Of a DNA stretch of 64,000 nucleotides, positions 52,801 through 59,686 are shown in pieces. The position numbers and the translations under genes are program-made. This DNA is from Actinoplanes missouriensis 431 (lineage in GTDB: Bacteria > Actinomycetota > Actinomycetes > Mycobacteriales > Micromonosporaceae). Numbering within the stretch: position 1 is the first letter of the stretch; every line of letters starts with the position of its first letter. The notes beneath the pieces are model-generated. The model made no database searches, was not told where the DNA came from, and worked only from the letters and a program-made list of their open reading frames with translations. The stretch is taken from the NCBI RefSeq assembly GCF_000284295.1, contig NC_017093.1:2914001-2978000 (forward strand). Reading direction: 5' to 3'.

Positions 52801-53035
52801 GGGTGCCGTTGCCCTCGTCGACGTCGGCCTTCGAGCCCAGCGCGAGTCTGCCGTCGTCGAGGAAGGTGGACACCGCGTCGGTGTGGACCCCGGCGATGAT
52901 CCGGTGTTCCCGCGGTGGCGGGGCGGGCCCGTCGGCCGCGGTCGCCGGCGAGGCCGGGGCCAGCACGGCGGCGACCCCGGCGGTGAGTATCGCCAGCACC
53001 ACCGCGGTACGGCGCGGTGGGGATGTGACGGTCAC
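49829..53035 (-). CDS. Large secreted choice-of-anchor M / Ig-like / WxL-like surface protein
   Basis: 1068 aa from GTG 53035 behind GAAAGGA. Signal peptide to about residue 32. Residues about 38-205 are an actinobacterial surface-anchored (TIGR03769/choice-of-anchor M type) domain with the histidine motif RTHMHANWAFTAAGTYRIG. Then come an Ig-like domain (TTLTAGATSVVAGDRVTLD) and a row of roughly 90-residue Ig-type repeats (VSGLNDGEYQPGDTVTVQAV is the last). The C-terminal 185 residues match a WxL-like domain (DRWESSGALKPVTVTDTRSG, PGWTASGQVAGGFRTE, LRLSVPTDTAAGAYTGTLTL), nearly the same as in the protein at 59687. Last gene of the operon, 11 bases after the permease. It probably binds the wall non-covalently through the WxL domain. 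Confidence 0.8.
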   Translation of the reverse strand: MTVTSPPRRTAVVLAILTAGVAAVLAPASPATAADGPAPPPREHRIIAGVHTDAVSTFLDDGRLALGSKADVDEGNGTRFAADDIRFHLAGDAELTVPAGYEFLAPSGSRVWIAPESNPGAGRLWPGFSTESTPAGDTTFVLTALDGPGRLELFTSAGFGGVKRLWSSSDGPKSFTVGRTHMHANWAFTAAGTYRIGVRATMTVSGERQSADATYTFVVGPLPSATATVTTLTAGATSVVAGDRVTLDATVTPAGAGGYVEFLDGSAVLGHAAVSGGGAGLAVTTLPLGSRSLTARFVPHVLNEFGRSASEPVGVTVTEKPGGEVFAIAGLADRYRAGEQIDLRFIGATVPGGHQAWWLLRPAGQSTEYLVGTGDRYTRDATVALDGADIKVQIVDAANKAVQETAYRGLHVDGPNIGSGEKVTVTGMGDSYYNGDPVRVTVAHRALTAGETGRWVNRFLPSATTWDETNEWSAPKRIGDAYLIDTSWLNQVEWAYEIVAADGAVIGRSPALTSTIRNRELQLSGIRTVYRAGDTLQAASELYPARGGVSYEWALAEGNDLVPIPGAVSSSLELPVTADLDGRTLYLSVTDAATGHHVGGAQQRLRVTDAAPGDQLLFLDSLSGHYHQGNTIRLKASADPVASDTDTYRWLWKRPDQSDFATIEKATTATHEVRAEQALDGTQVKAELRTAGGELLATSEPSTIHVDDHGAAPQQKVTVEQAAGSDRVTATVSPASVLTRWEWHVQRRGADTAQPAPGQHGSSLTLSAADDGASVFARLTFDDGRTYAESAPIVVHVDGSTQPGDPALSVSGLNDGEYQPGDTVTVQAVQTPQGPLTAYQWFAKRPGTAAFEPVTGETSAAYSFTATRDLHGTELLVKLYDGETVAATSPAVTLTVAAPPQGSDAAKTVTATISETEGALVISVAPGDRDVTLPAAALSSAGDRWESSGALKPVTVTDTRSGGPGWTASGQVAGGFRTEGGAAFPGSYLGWAPTVVAQADRQCVQAGPVAVPSVPGRPGTGLGDSAVLATAPAGAGRGTARLDAELRLSVPTDTAAGAYTGTLTLTAI

Positions 53036-53046
53036 GAATGGTCCTT

Positions 53047-53895
53047 TCAGGTGGCCAGGCGCGCGAGCATGCCGTGGCGAGGGGCGAACAGATGGGCCAG
53101 CAGGAACGCCGCCGTCAGGGTGAGCACGACGGTGCCGCCGACGGGCAGGTCCCAGGACCAGGACAGGTAGAGGCCGATCAGCGCGCATCCGGCGCCGACG
53201 GCCGGGGCGAGGGCCATCATCACGGGCAGGCGGTCGGTGAGCAGGCGGGCGGTCGCGGCGGGGGTGACCAGCAGCGCCAGGACGAGGATGTTGCCGATGG
53301 TCTGCACGGCCATCACGACGGCGAGGGTGACCAGCACGTAGAGGACCAGGTCGAGCCAGAAGGCCCGCAGCCCGAGCGCGCGCGCCATCTCCCGGTCCAG
53401 GGTGACGGCGACGAACTCCTTGTGCAGCAGGAACACCGCGAGCAGCACGACGATCGTCGTGCCGCCGACGACGTACAGGTCCCGGTCGGGGATGCCGGTG
53501 ATCGAGCCGAACAGGAACTGCTGCAACGAGCCGGCGTACCCGGGCGCCCGGGAGATGATCACGATGCCGAGCGCGAACGCGGCCACGAAGAAGATCCCGA
53601 TGACCGAGTCCTCCTTGAGGCGCCGGTTCTGCGCGAACACCGTCACCAGCAGGGCGGTGACGACGCCGGCCACCGTGCCGCCGACCACCAGGCTGCCGGA
53701 GAAGAGGAAGGCGATCGCCAGGCCGGGGAAGACGGCGTGCGCGACGGCGTCACCGATGAACGCCATGCCGCGCAGCACGACGTAACAGCCGACGACGCCG
53801 CACATGACCGCTGACAGCACCGCGATGGTCAGCGCTTTGGGCAGGAACGCGAGGTCCGGGTTGGCCAGGTCGGCGAGGAACTGCAGCGGCGACAT
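53047..53895 (-). CDS. Anchored-repeat type metal ABC transporter permease
   Basis: 282 aa, ABC-3 family like ZnuB/MntB: AVMCGVVGCYVVLRGMAFIG, DAVAHAVFPGLAIAFLFSG, RRLKEDSVIGIFFVAAFALG, GNILVLALLVTPAATARLLT. About eight helices. By context and similarity it belongs to the TIGR03770 group, permeases found only with anchored surface-repeat proteins. One base separates it from the ATPase gene. It imports a metal (zinc or manganese; zinc favoured by the neighbouring Zur-like sites) captured by the fused binding protein at 55516. Confidence 0.85.
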   Translation of the reverse strand: MSPLQFLADLANPDLAFLPKALTIAVLSAVMCGVVGCYVVLRGMAFIGDAVAHAVFPGLAIAFLFSGSLVVGGTVAGVVTALLVTVFAQNRRLKEDSVIGIFFVAAFALGIVIISRAPGYAGSLQQFLFGSITGIPDRDLYVVGGTTIVVLLAVFLLHKEFVAVTLDREMARALGLRAFWLDLVLYVLVTLAVVMAVQTIGNILVLALLVTPAATARLLTDRLPVMMALAPAVGAGCALIGLYLSWSWDLPVGGTVVLTLTAAFLLAHLFAPRHGMLARLAT

Positions 53896-53896
53896 C

Positions 53897-54616
53897 TCAG
53901 GCCACCACCAGGTCGAGCGCCTTGAGCAGGTGGCTGCCCGGTCCGACGTCGAAGGTCCGCATCCACAGGTCCGGGTCCTTCAGGTCCGCGGGCGGACCGG
54001 CGGCGATCACCGTGCGGTTCAACAGAAAAAGACGATCACAGGTGTACGCCGCCGCGGTCAGATCATGGGTGGCCATGAGGACGGCCCGTTCCCTGGCGAT
54101 CTCGGTGAACAGTTCGGTCAGCGTCTCCTGAGCCGGCATGTCGAGACCGGTGAACGGCTCGTCGAGCAGCAGCACCGACGGCTCCACGACGAGCGCGCGG
54201 GCCACCAGCACCCGCTGCCGCTGCCCGCCGGAGAGCTCACCGACCGGCCGCCCGCGCAGGTCGGCGAGGCGCACCTGATCGAGGGCGGCCCACACGGCCC
54301 GCCAGTGGGCGACCGTAGGACGGCGGAACATCCCGATCCGGCGGACCAGGCCGCTGAGCACGGCGTCCTGCACGCTGGCGGGGAAGTCCCAGGTGAACTC
54401 GTGGCGCTGCGGGACGTACCCGGTGCTGCCCGCGGTGACCGTCCCGGCACGCAGTTTGATCAGTCCGAGGGCGGCGCGCATCAGGGTGGTCTTGCCGGCG
54501 CCGTTCGGGCCGAGCAGGGCGGCGAACTCCCCGGCGTCCAGGCGCAGGTCCACGTCGCGCAGCACCGGGCGGCCACCCAGGTCGGCCGCCACCCCGGTCA
54601 TCTCCAGAGCGGTCAC
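53897..54616 (-). CDS. Anchored-repeat type metal ABC transporter ATP-binding protein
   Basis: 239 aa with Walker A LGPNGAGKTTLMRA near residue 35, YVPQRHEFTWDFPASVQDAV (the metal-transporter Q-loop), signature LSGGQRQRVLVARAL, Walker B VLLLDEPFTGLD and switch histidine MATHDLTAA. Fits the ZnuC/MntA subfamily and the TIGR03771 anchored-repeat group. Overlaps the upstream gene by 4 bases and precedes the permease by 1 base. Confidence 0.9.
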   Translation of the reverse strand: MTALEMTGVAADLGGRPVLRDVDLRLDAGEFAALLGPNGAGKTTLMRAALGLIKLRAGTVTAGSTGYVPQRHEFTWDFPASVQDAVLSGLVRRIGMFRRPTVAHWRAVWAALDQVRLADLRGRPVGELSGGQRQRVLVARALVVEPSVLLLDEPFTGLDMPAQETLTELFTEIARERAVLMATHDLTAAAYTCDRLFLLNRTVIAAGPPADLKDPDLWMRTFDVGPGSHLLKALDLVVA

Positions 54617-55491
54617 GGGGCGCTCTCCCGTTCGGCGCGGCGGCGCACCGACGACTGGCGCCAGACCAGCGCCGCGACGATCAGCAGGGCGGCGACAAGC
54701 GCGATCGCCACGAACAGCAGGGCGTCACCCGTACCCCCGGAAGGCTCTTGATCGGCGGCCGCGGCAGCGGCAGAGGCGCGAGCGGACGGCAGGGCGGCCG
54801 TGAAGGCGGTGTCGAAATCGGGCTCGGTGGTGTCACCGACCGCGAGGCGCAGAACGGTGCCCGCGGACGCGGTGGAGCCGTCGGCGAGGTCGGCGGTGAC
54901 CTCGACGGCCAGCAGGTAGACGCCGGGTTTGCCGAACACCCAGTTGGCGTGGGTGTGCGTGTTGGTCTCCACCCACAACGGCTGCGGGTACGCCTTCGCC
55001 GAACTCCACAGCACCTGCGGCGCACCCAGGTTGCCCGACTGAAGGAAAACGGTCACGGCGCCCGGACCTTGGACCCCGCGCAGGTTCAGCGTGACGCCCC
55101 TGTCGATCGCGCCGAGCACGCCCGGATCCTGGGTGTTCCAGCCGATCCACACCACGCCGGTCTTCTCGGTCTGCGGCACCACGTGCACCGGCGTGCCGGG
55201 CTGCTCGCCGAGGAACGCGTACGCCTCGTCCTCGGGCACCTGCTGCACCGCGGTGTCGCGGACCCGCAGCACGGTCTCCGCCGGATCGCGCCACACCGGC
55301 GGCACCGCGTGATCGTCGTGGACCTGGATCGTCCACTTGCCGTCGCGCAGCCGGGGGCCGATGTCGACGTGGCCGGTCTCCAGCACCGCCCGGCCGGTCG
55401 CCTGCGCCTGGCCGGCGTCGAGCGTCTGATCGAGGCCGGCGGTGGGGGTGGGCGTCACCGCGAGGGTGAGCGCCAGAAGTGCGTTTATCAA
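54613..55491 (-). CDS. Membrane-anchored surface-repeat protein (TIGR03769 type)
   Basis: 292 aa. N-terminal signal, one surface-anchored repeat domain (residues about 30-225), and a C-terminal membrane helix (ALLFVAIALVAALLIVAALVW) with basic tail SSVRRRAERESAP. The repeat has the family pattern: LETGHVDIGPRLRDGKWTIQ, YAFLGEQPGTPVHVVPQTEK, WIGWNTQDPG and the histidine motif NTHTHANWVFGKPGVYLLAV. There is no sortase motif before the helix. It would display one repeat domain just outside the membrane next to the ABC transporter. 24 bases after the binding-protein gene. Confidence 0.85.
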   Translation of the reverse strand: MINALLALTLAVTPTPTAGLDQTLDAGQAQATGRAVLETGHVDIGPRLRDGKWTIQVHDDHAVPPVWRDPAETVLRVRDTAVQQVPEDEAYAFLGEQPGTPVHVVPQTEKTGVVWIGWNTQDPGVLGAIDRGVTLNLRGVQGPGAVTVFLQSGNLGAPQVLWSSAKAYPQPLWVETNTHTHANWVFGKPGVYLLAVEVTADLADGSTASAGTVLRLAVGDTTEPDFDTAFTAALPSARASAAAAAADQEPSGGTGDALLFVAIALVAALLIVAALVWRQSSVRRRAERESAP

Positions 55492-55515
55492 GGATCTTCC
55501 CTAGTCAGGTACCAC

Positions 55516-57054
55516 TCAGGACAGGCAGGTTCGGAGGGAGTCGGCGTTGAACCGCATCAGCGCCGTGTAATCGGTGGCCCGGTCGTCGAAGGCGTCGCCG
55601 TAGATGTCGCAGACCCGCACGTCCTCCTGCTCGGCGACCTCGACGAGCGTCGACGAGCGGGCACGCAGATTCGGTTCCAGGAACACCGCTCGGACGTGCA
55701 GGTGGCGCAGTGTCTCGGTGAGGCGGCGGCGGTCGGCGAGGCTCGGTTCGACGGCCGGGTTCGGGGTGACGAAGCCGGCCACCGGGATGCCGTAGGCCTT
55801 CGCCAGGTAGGCGAACGCGTCGTGGGTGGTCACCAGGTGGCGGTTCGGCGGCGGGATGCGGTCGATCTGCTCCTGGACGTACGCGTCGAGCGCGCTCAGT
55901 TCGGCCAGGTAACGGTCGGTGTTGGCGTGGTAGTCCGCGGTGCCGGCCGGGTCGGCGGCGATCAGGGTGTCGCGGATCAGTTCGGTGTACGCCTGGGCGT
56001 TGCCGACGTCCTGCCACAGGTGCGGGTCGATCTCGCCGTGCACGTGCCGGCCCAGCACTGCCTGCGGCAGCTGGTAGATCTTCGTTCCCGGCCGTCCGAG
56101 GAAGCGGAACCCCGGTCCGGCGGGAACCTCCTTCAAGGCCTTGGCCGGGACCTCGATCACGGTACGGGCGGGATCGTGCCGCTTCTCGCCGGCGTCCTGG
56201 TCTTCCCGGAGGTAGATCTCGCCGCTGTCGATGTCGGTGGTGACGTCGGTGTGGCCGCCGCGCAGGACCGTCACGCCGGGCGTCAGGTGCGGGTCCACGC
56301 CGACGGCGAAGGTGAGCGTCTGGTCGCCGAGCGGAATCGGTTTGCTGTCGGCGGTGACCACGAGTTCCGCGCGCATCGTGACCCGGTAGACGCCCGGTTC
56401 GGTGAACGCCCAGCTCATGTGGGTGTGCGCGTCCGGCGGGAGGATCATCGTGTCGTCCCGGAAGCCGTTCGCCGGATCGAAGCCGTCGCCGGAGTCGAGG
56501 AACGTGTCCGGGTTGCCGAACGACTCGGTCAGGTACGCCGTCATCCGGCCCGGTCCGGTGACGCCGGTGGCGGAGACCCGGACGTCCGAGGATCGGGTCA
56601 CCCGGTGCGCGGCGCCGTCACCCTTGGCGCGCATGCCCAGCCAGATGGTGTCCAGGGAGACGTCCTCCACCAGCGGGATGATCTCGGCGGCGTACTTGGT
56701 GGCGCCCTCGGCGAGCGAGATCTGCTCGACCCCGTCGGGCAGATTGGCGTCCAGGGTCTTGATGACGTTCTGCGCCTCGAGCATCAGGTAGTTGCTGAAG
56801 GCCAGGTCGGCGTAGACGATGTTGCGCACGTCGCGCAGGGTCGGCTCGTAGGCGTGCGCGTCGGCGTTGTCCGGGACGATCGCGTCGACCAGCACCCGGT
56901 CGCCGCCGACGTTGCGGACCAGGTCGGCCAGGATGCCGGTGGTGGTGACGACCTGGATGCGGCCGTCGGTGTCGGTGAGCGCGGGCGGTGGCGCGCATCC
57001 GGCGATCAGCGGCAGGATCGAGAGGCCGGCCAAGGCGTTTCGGAGGAGCTTCAT
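55516..57054 (-). CDS. Metal-binding lipoprotein with inserted surface-repeat domain
   Basis: 512 aa. Lipobox LPLIAGCAPPP (cysteine near residue 20). The two lobes of a cluster A-I (ZnuA/MntC-type) binding protein are split: the N-lobe (VVTTTGILADLVRNVGGD, PDNADAHAYEPTLRDV) ends near residue 145, and the C-lobe resumes near 350 (HGEIDPHLWQDVGNAQAYTE, VTTHDAFAYLAKAYGIPVAG, VFLEPNLRARSSTL). The metal ligands of both lobes (DAHAYE, DPHLW, THDAF, EPNLR) are retained. The roughly 200-residue insert is a surface-repeat domain with PDAHTHMSWAFTEPGVYRVT. This is the TIGR03772 architecture. It would link surface capture physically to transport. Overlaps its neighbour upstream by 4 bases. Confidence 0.9.
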   Translation of the reverse strand: MKLLRNALAGLSILPLIAGCAPPPALTDTDGRIQVVTTTGILADLVRNVGGDRVLVDAIVPDNADAHAYEPTLRDVRNIVYADLAFSNYLMLEAQNVIKTLDANLPDGVEQISLAEGATKYAAEIIPLVEDVSLDTIWLGMRAKGDGAAHRVTRSSDVRVSATGVTGPGRMTAYLTESFGNPDTFLDSGDGFDPANGFRDDTMILPPDAHTHMSWAFTEPGVYRVTMRAELVVTADSKPIPLGDQTLTFAVGVDPHLTPGVTVLRGGHTDVTTDIDSGEIYLREDQDAGEKRHDPARTVIEVPAKALKEVPAGPGFRFLGRPGTKIYQLPQAVLGRHVHGEIDPHLWQDVGNAQAYTELIRDTLIAADPAGTADYHANTDRYLAELSALDAYVQEQIDRIPPPNRHLVTTHDAFAYLAKAYGIPVAGFVTPNPAVEPSLADRRRLTETLRHLHVRAVFLEPNLRARSSTLVEVAEQEDVRVCDIYGDAFDDRATDYTALMRFNADSLRTCLS

Positions 57055-58589
57055 CCGTTCTCTTTCCGGCGGCGGCTGAGCGCCACGGTGGCGGCGCCGG
57101 CGGCGATCAGCAGGGCGCCGCCGCCGGCGATCGAGACGATGTTCATGCCGGTCATGGCCAGGTCACCGCCGCCGCCGCCGTTGCCGCTGCCGTCGCCGCC
57201 GCCTTCACCGCTGCCGTTGCCGGTTCCGGAGCCCGCGCCGGCGCTCGCGCTGGGACCCGGCTCGGCGCCGTTGCCGCCTCCGGTGTCTCCGCCGCCGGTG
57301 TTCGCCGCGTCGCCGACCGCGAGGGTCAGCGTCTTCGTGTCCGACACGCTCGTGCCCGCGGTCGTGGTCGCGGTCATCTCCACGGTGAGCTTGTAGACCC
57401 CGGCCTCGGTGAACGCCCAGTTGCCGTGGGCGTGGGTGTTCGGGGCGATGCCGAGCTGCTGCGGCAGCTTCTTCGCCGAGTCGAACAGCACCTCGGGCGT
57501 GCCGAACGAGCCGGTCAGGAACAGCTTGAACTCGCCCGGCCCGTCGACCTGCTTGAGCCGCCAGACCACGTTGCCCCGGGTGCCCTTCACCACCGACTCG
57601 TGCTGGGTGTTCCAGCCCGGCCAGACGATGCCGGACTGCTGCGACTGGGGCAGCAGGTGGACCTTCTCGCCGGCCTTGCCGAGGAAGGCGTACCCGGCGC
57701 CGGCCGGGACGTCGATCCGCGCCTTGTCGGTCACCTTGAGCGTGACGTCGGACAGTTCGCGCCAGGTCGCCGGCGTGGTCGTGTCGTCCTTGATCCGGAT
57801 CGTCAGCTTGTTGCCGCTGAGCTGCGGTCCCATGTCGACGTGCCCGTCCGAGATGACTTTGCGGCCGGCCGCGGCTGCCGCTTTCGGGGCGGACGCGGGC
57901 GCTTGTTCCGCGGCGGCCTTGGCGGTCTGCTTCTGCTCCCCGGTAGCCTGTTTCTGCTGCGTGGCGGCCTGTTTCTGCCGCGTGGCGGTCTGCTTCTGTC
58001 CTGCCGCGGCGGGCACGGACACCGTGTAGAGCGCCTCGTCCTTCAGCGTCCGCGACCCGCTGCGTTTGCTCGCCCGCACCGTGACCCGGTACTCCCCGGT
58101 GGCGTCGAACAGCCACACCACACCGCCCAGCCGTTGCCCGGCCGGCAGCGTCGCACGGGTACGGTCGTCGCTGTCCAGCAGCAGCGTGGGCCGCCCCCAC
58201 GGCGACAGCGTGTACGCCGCGAACGACCCCGGCCCGTCCACGTCGGCCAGTTCCAGGGCCACCGTCCCCTCGTCGATCCCGGTGGTGTCGAGGGTGGAGA
58301 ACGGGGAGCCCTCCTGCAGCGACCACACCGGCGCGCCGGGCCGCCCGAGGAAACCGAACGCGGGATCGTCCGGGATCACGCCGGTCGGTGTCCCGGACGT
58401 GGTGAGCCGCACCGATTGCGGATCCGTGGCGGCCTGTCCGGGACCGCGGAAACTCATCCGGAGCTGGCCGGACTCCACGGACAGGGCGATCAGGTCAGCG
58501 CCGTCGGCCGGCGGCGCCGCGAGCGCGGGCCCGCCGGCCGTCAGCACCACGGCGAGCGAGGCCGTCGCCAGGGCGGCGATCCGGGTCAT
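57051..58589 (-). CDS. Wall-anchored protein with two surface-repeat domains (TIGR03773 type)
   Basis: 512 aa. Signal peptide to about residue 25. Two repeat domains: residues 28-195, which lacks the histidine motif, and residues 245-420, with NTHAHGNWAFTEAGVYKLTV. Between them is a Q/K/A-rich low-complexity linker (QKQTATRQKQAATQQKQ) that would act as a stalk. After a long Gly/Ser stretch (GDTGGGNGAEPG onward) the C-terminus is LAMTGMNIVSIAGGGALLIA, then a helix and RRRKENG, i.e. an LAxTG sortase motif, hydrophobic segment and basic tail as recognised by class E sortases. So it should be covalently wall-attached. No sortase gene is in the window. Confidence 0.85.
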   Translation of the reverse strand: MTRIAALATASLAVVLTAGGPALAAPPADGADLIALSVESGQLRMSFRGPGQAATDPQSVRLTTSGTPTGVIPDDPAFGFLGRPGAPVWSLQEGSPFSTLDTTGIDEGTVALELADVDGPGSFAAYTLSPWGRPTLLLDSDDRTRATLPAGQRLGGVVWLFDATGEYRVTVRASKRSGSRTLKDEALYTVSVPAAAGQKQTATRQKQAATQQKQATGEQKQTAKAAAEQAPASAPKAAAAAGRKVISDGHVDMGPQLSGNKLTIRIKDDTTTPATWRELSDVTLKVTDKARIDVPAGAGYAFLGKAGEKVHLLPQSQQSGIVWPGWNTQHESVVKGTRGNVVWRLKQVDGPGEFKLFLTGSFGTPEVLFDSAKKLPQQLGIAPNTHAHGNWAFTEAGVYKLTVEMTATTTAGTSVSDTKTLTLAVGDAANTGGGDTGGGNGAEPGPSASAGAGSGTGNGSGEGGGDGSGNGGGGGDLAMTGMNIVSIAGGGALLIAAGAATVALSRRRKENG

Positions 58590-59629
58590 GGGGTTCCCTC
58601 CTTGGTCGGGGTTGCGCTCGCCTGCTCACGCCCGCGCTGCTCGGCAGCGGCCAGCGCGGCGCGCATGCGGCGTCCGCGTCGGCGGCGGGTCGCCAGCCAG
58701 GCCAGGACGAGGACGGCGGCGAGCGCGAGGAGCGCCAGCTGCGGCCACGGGACGAGCCAGAGGGCGTGCTCGGAGATCGCCCGCACCGGCGCGGGATCGA
58801 TGGGCCGGCCGTCGGCGGGCGCCGGCAGCACGTCGATCGTCAGGTTCTCCCGGAACAGCGCGGGAATCGCGTCCAGCGTGATGGCCGAGGTCAGCGAGCC
58901 GCCGGGCAGGATCTCCGGGAACCCGGTGCCGGCGCCGGTGCGGCCGCCCCACCCGAACGGGCCTTCGATCCGTGCGGCAGGTGCGCCGCTCAGGCGTACG
59001 TTGCCGGTGTTGGCGATGGTGAAGGTGGCCGTGACCCGCGGCAGCCGCAGCGGGTTCCACGTGGTCGCGGCCTTGATCTCGACGTCGCGCAGGGTGAGCG
59101 CCGGTTGCAGCGGCCCGGTGACGCGCAGGTAGGCGCGGGTGCCGACCCGATGGTCCACGGAGACCCGGTTGCCGGCGGCGTCGGTGGTGTCGGCCAGCAG
59201 GGAGGCGACGACGCCGGCGGCGTGATCGCCGGGGGTGGCGTTGTCCGGGACGCTCACCGTGATCGGCACGACGACGCGCGAGGTGGCCGGGACGGTGAGG
59301 CGGTCCCGGCGCGGCTTGATCCACCGACCCGCGTCCTCGGGTGCGGCGCTGCCGGCGCGCAGGTCGTAGCCGCCGTTCGCGGTGGTGAACGCGTCCTGGG
59401 CGTAGAGGCGCAGGGTGAGCGGTTGCTTCGAGTGGTTGGTGACCGCGACATGGTCGGTGACGGTGGCGCCGGGGTCCAGTTTGTAGTCGAGCGCCGGCCG
59501 CCCGTTCGGTCCCTTCGGGCCCGACGGTGTGACCGACCAGGTCAGCGCGTCTGCGGGCGCGGCCTGGGCGGGCGCCGGCGTGAGTGCGGCGGCGACGGCG
59601 AGGAGGATGGCGGCGATGCGGGTACGCAT
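58586..59629 (-). CDS. DUF916-type (WxL-interacting-like) membrane protein
   Basis: 347 aa. Signal peptide to about residue 23. Two beta-rich extracellular domains: DUF916-like (ALTWSVTPSGPKGPNGRPAL, LDPGATVTDHVAVTNHSKQP, TVPATSRVVVPITVSVPDNA, AGVVASLL) and a second one (TATFTIANTGNVRLSGAP, GFPEILPGGSLTSAITL). A membrane helix (WPQLALLALAAVLVLAWLA) is followed by a basic cytoplasmic tail RRRRGRRMR and a charged helix. In Firmicutes, DUF916/DUF3324 proteins bind WxL proteins and tether them; the WxL-like domains encoded on both sides of this operon make the same job likely here. Overlaps the next gene by 4 bases. Confidence 0.85.
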   Translation of the reverse strand: MRTRIAAILLAVAAALTPAPAQAAPADALTWSVTPSGPKGPNGRPALDYKLDPGATVTDHVAVTNHSKQPLTLRLYAQDAFTTANGGYDLRAGSAAPEDAGRWIKPRRDRLTVPATSRVVVPITVSVPDNATPGDHAAGVVASLLADTTDAAGNRVSVDHRVGTRAYLRVTGPLQPALTLRDVEIKAATTWNPLRLPRVTATFTIANTGNVRLSGAPAARIEGPFGWGGRTGAGTGFPEILPGGSLTSAITLDAIPALFRENLTIDVLPAPADGRPIDPAPVRAISEHALWLVPWPQLALLALAAVLVLAWLATRRRRGRRMRAALAAAEQRGREQASATPTKEGTP

Positions 59630-59686
59630 GAGGATCTCTCGTGGGAAGCCGGAGTCGCGGGGCGGCGGCCCGCCCCGCGACCCGCT

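Noticed and set aside
49784..53170. 1128-codon open frame antisense to the surface protein gene
   Set aside because: No recognisable domain, composition of a GC shadow, and the minus strand carries a well-supported operon gene.
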